From Sphingobacteriales bacterium 16-39-50 (GTDB lineage: Bacteria > Bacteroidota > Bacteroidia > Sphingobacteriales > Sphingobacteriaceae), in NCBI GenBank assembly GCA_002257025.1, contig NCHA01000009.1, forward strand, positions 1 through 64,000: DNA of 64,000 bases, in the 5' to 3' direction. A program made the translations under genes and the position numbers. The notes beneath the pieces are model-generated. The model saw only the letters and a list, made by a program, of their open reading frames with translations, had not been told where the DNA came from and searched no databases. Positions 62,464-64,000 of this stretch are shown here, in pieces; the first letter of the stretch is position 1, and every line of letters begins with the position of its first letter.

Positions 62464-63345
62464 ATGGCTAATTTAAAAGAAGTAAGAAATCGTATAGCAT
62501 CTGTCAGCTCGACTCAGCAGATCACCAAGGCCATGAAAATGGTTTCTGCAGCAAAGTTGAAACGGGCAACCAGTGCGATTATTCAGCTGCGTCCTTATGC
62601 AAATAAGATGAAAGACATTCTGTCAAATCTTTCTGCAAGTATGGACGGTTCCAATTCTCCATACACTCAGGAGCGTGAGCCGAATAAAGTATTGATTATC
62701 AGTATTTCATCTAATCGTGGTCTTGCAGGTGCATTCAACATGAATGTAATCAAGACGACCAATAATCTGATTTCAGAAAAATATTCAGAGCAACTCCGTA
62801 AAGGCAATGTTCATATTGTTGCTATTGGTAAAAAAGTTCAGGATTTTTATGAGAAGCGAAAATTTACAGTCATTGGTAATAACAATGAATTATTCAGTGA
62901 TCTGAGTTTTGAAAATACTTCTAAGATTACTGAATCTGTAATGTCTGCTTTTGCTAAAGGTGATTACGACAGGGTTGAACTAGTGTATAATCAATTCAGA
63001 AATGCTGCTGTTCAGATTCTTACAACCGAGCAATTATTGCCTGTACCTAAATCGGATAACCTTACGGCGAAAACAACACAGGTTGATTATATACTCGAGC
63101 CTTCACAGGAGGAGATTGTTGAACAGCTGATCCCTAAATCAATCAAAACACAGGTTTATAAAGCAGTGCTTGATTCACATGCTTCTGAGCATGGTGCACG
63201 TATGACGGCAATGGATAAGGCAACTGAAAATGCGGGCGACTTGTTGAAAGCTTTAAAGCTTTCTTACAACCAGGCCAGACAAGCTGCTATTACAACTGAG
63301 TTGACAGAGATCGTAAGTGGTGCAGCTGCTTTATCGAACGGTTAA
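62464..63345 (+). CDS. atpG: F-type ATP synthase subunit gamma
   Basis: The 293-aa central stalk: N-terminal coiled-coil helix (RIASVSSTQQITKAMKMVSA), the middle Rossmann-like domain (ISISSNRGLAGAFNMNVIK) and C-terminal helix (NQARQAAITTELTEIVSGAA). No atpD or atpC follows, so the beta and epsilon subunits must be encoded elsewhere. Confidence 0.96.
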   Translation: MANLKEVRNRIASVSSTQQITKAMKMVSAAKLKRATSAIIQLRPYANKMKDILSNLSASMDGSNSPYTQEREPNKVLIISISSNRGLAGAFNMNVIKTTNNLISEKYSEQLRKGNVHIVAIGKKVQDFYEKRKFTVIGNNNELFSDLSFENTSKITESVMSAFAKGDYDRVELVYNQFRNAAVQILTTEQLLPVPKSDNLTAKTTQVDYILEPSQEEIVEQLIPKSIKTQVYKAVLDSHASEHGARMTAMDKATENAGDLLKALKLSYNQARQAAITTELTEIVSGAAALSNG

Positions 63346-63412
63346 TATTTAGCAGTTTCAGTTTTGAACTGTAAAATAGATTTGTAAATTTATACCTTCT
63401 CAATAAAAGGAA

Positions 63413-63622
63413 ATGGAAAACACATCAAACAACAATAACTCTACCGCTGAAGCTAATGATCCTTCACATTATACCACTATTACTGTAGGTATAGTAATCG
63501 GTCTTATCGGTATCTTTTTACGTTTTACCGGTACATGGCCTATGATCGACATGGTGTCGAACATTATTTGGGTTGTTGGAATTGTAATCTGCTTAAGATC
63601 AGTTTTAAAAATATTAAAATAA
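63413..63622 (+). CDS. Small two-helix membrane protein after atpG
   Basis: A 69-aa protein with an Asn/Ser-rich N-terminus and two helices (about 23-40 and 47-65). No family recognised. It lies 67 bp after atpG and before a terminator, so it is probably the last gene of the operon. Confidence 0.6.
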   Translation: MENTSNNNNSTAEANDPSHYTTITVGIVIGLIGIFLRFTGTWPMIDMVSNIIWVVGIVICLRSVLKILK

Positions 63623-63640
63623 ACTTGTTTTAAGGTGAAG

Positions 63641-63673
63641 GGCTCATATCCTAGCGGTTATGGGCCTTTTTTT
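63641..63673 (+). terminator. Intrinsic terminator of the ATP synthase operon
   Basis: GGCTCATA and TATGGGCC form an 8-bp stem with one wobble around a 10-nt loop, followed by seven T. The convergent patatin gene ends at its edge. Confidence 0.85.
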
Positions 63674-64000
63674 ATTTTGCGGCAAGCAGACTTTTAAGTT
63701 TAGGATCTGTTTTTAGTTTTCTTAAAGCCGCTTCATAAGCTAACCAGTAGATCTCTTCAGTTTTTCTAACATCAAATACACTGGTTGCCCCCATACCGTG
63801 GGGTTCAATTATTACATCGCAATATCCTGCTTTCACAGCCATATCTGAATTGATTGACATGATAATTGACCGTTCAACGAGCCTGCGATAGCTTTCAATT
63901 CTATCAGCTTCAGGCAGGTGGTTGCAGGATGAACCGATTATAAAATCGCATTCTGATTTTATTGGCTCTACCGGGAAATTATTTAAAATGCCACCATCGA
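63672..64000 (-). CDS. Patatin-like phospholipase, C-terminal part (runs off window)
   Basis: The minus-strand frame is open from the right edge of the window to the stop at 63672, giving at least 108 residues. DGGILNNFPVEP matches the patatin catalytic-dyad Asp motif (Asp codon at 63996-63998). The following IIGSSCNHLPE and VIIEPHGMGATSVFD are usual for bacterial patatins. The nucleophile GxSxG lies outside the window. The family hydrolyses acyl esters of lipids. The internal ATG at 63860 is not the true start. Confidence 0.85.
   Translation of the reverse strand, partial: DGGILNNFPVEPIKSECDFIIGSSCNHLPEADRIESYRRLVERSIIMSINSDMAVKAGYCDVIIEPHGMGATSVFDVRKTEEIYWLAYEAALRKLKTDPKLKSLLAAK

Overview
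The window comes from an AT-rich member of the Bacteroidota, most likely a Sphingobacteriaceae-type organism related to Pedobacter; the genus is a guess. Four things point there: an Alternative Complex III operon (actABCDEF) running into an aa3 oxidase, the gliding/type IX secretion core gldKLMN with a PorW/SprE-like lipoprotein, an ATP synthase operon without atpD/atpC, and many short-signal lipoproteins. Shine-Dalgarno sites are weak throughout, and several promoters fit the Bacteroidota TTTG / TAnnTTTG pattern. I saw no rRNA, tRNA or CRISPR array.

Layout. Positions 1-7485 are an accessory-looking strip: a secreted M28 peptidase, a higBA toxin-antitoxin pair, a creatininase-family amidohydrolase, a large two-domain esterase-like protein and a short GIY-YIG nuclease gene, interspersed with at least three families of palindromic repeats. 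Next comes a lone deoxyhypusine-synthase-like gene (7486-8466). From 8717 to 24622 lies one long respiratory block: ACIII (quinol:cytochrome c oxidoreductase), cytochrome oxidase subunits II and I, heme O synthase, two subunit III-like proteins, subunit IV, a SCO copper chaperone, a DUF420 protein and a small CSMC protein. Together they form a quinol-to-oxygen chain with its cofactor-assembly factors. 24680-29368 holds DUF983, DUF2461, an OmpA lipoprotein, RfbC, DUF4286 and a TPR protein.

29662-33918 is a probable operon of an S9 peptidase lipoprotein and a histidine kinase/response regulator pair. 33946-39514 (minus strand) is a VWA / MoxR ATPase / metallophosphoesterase / UbiA-like / MOSC run. 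40062-43504 (minus) holds SDR, HemW, an EamA exporter and an Lrp regulator, with palindromic operators upstream of the regulator. 43738-50368 (plus) holds DUF4271, HemD, then gldKLMN, ending at a bidirectional terminator. Converging on it from the minus strand are PorW/SprE-like, PBP1A and UvrC. 57448-63622 is the ATP synthase operon (atpZ, a 129-aa membrane protein, atpB, E, F, H, A, G and a small membrane protein). A patatin-like protein runs off the right edge.

The best candidate for something undescribed is at 6355-7149. A 100-aa GIY-YIG nuclease gene lies between two inverted copies of a compound palindromic repeat, and the whole is bracketed by a 36-bp perfect direct repeat. A gene-less relative of one half of this unit lies 3 kb away. 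This looks like a small mobile unit in which a GIY-YIG nuclease may play the part that RAYT transposases play for REP elements. Other points of interest are a second repeat family with a compensatory base-pair change flanking higBA, an intrinsic-terminator-like hairpin between atpE and atpF, a tandem hydrolase whose second domain has lost its nucleophile serine, a bacterial deoxyhypusine-synthase homologue, and an ActA carrying an extra cytochrome c domain.
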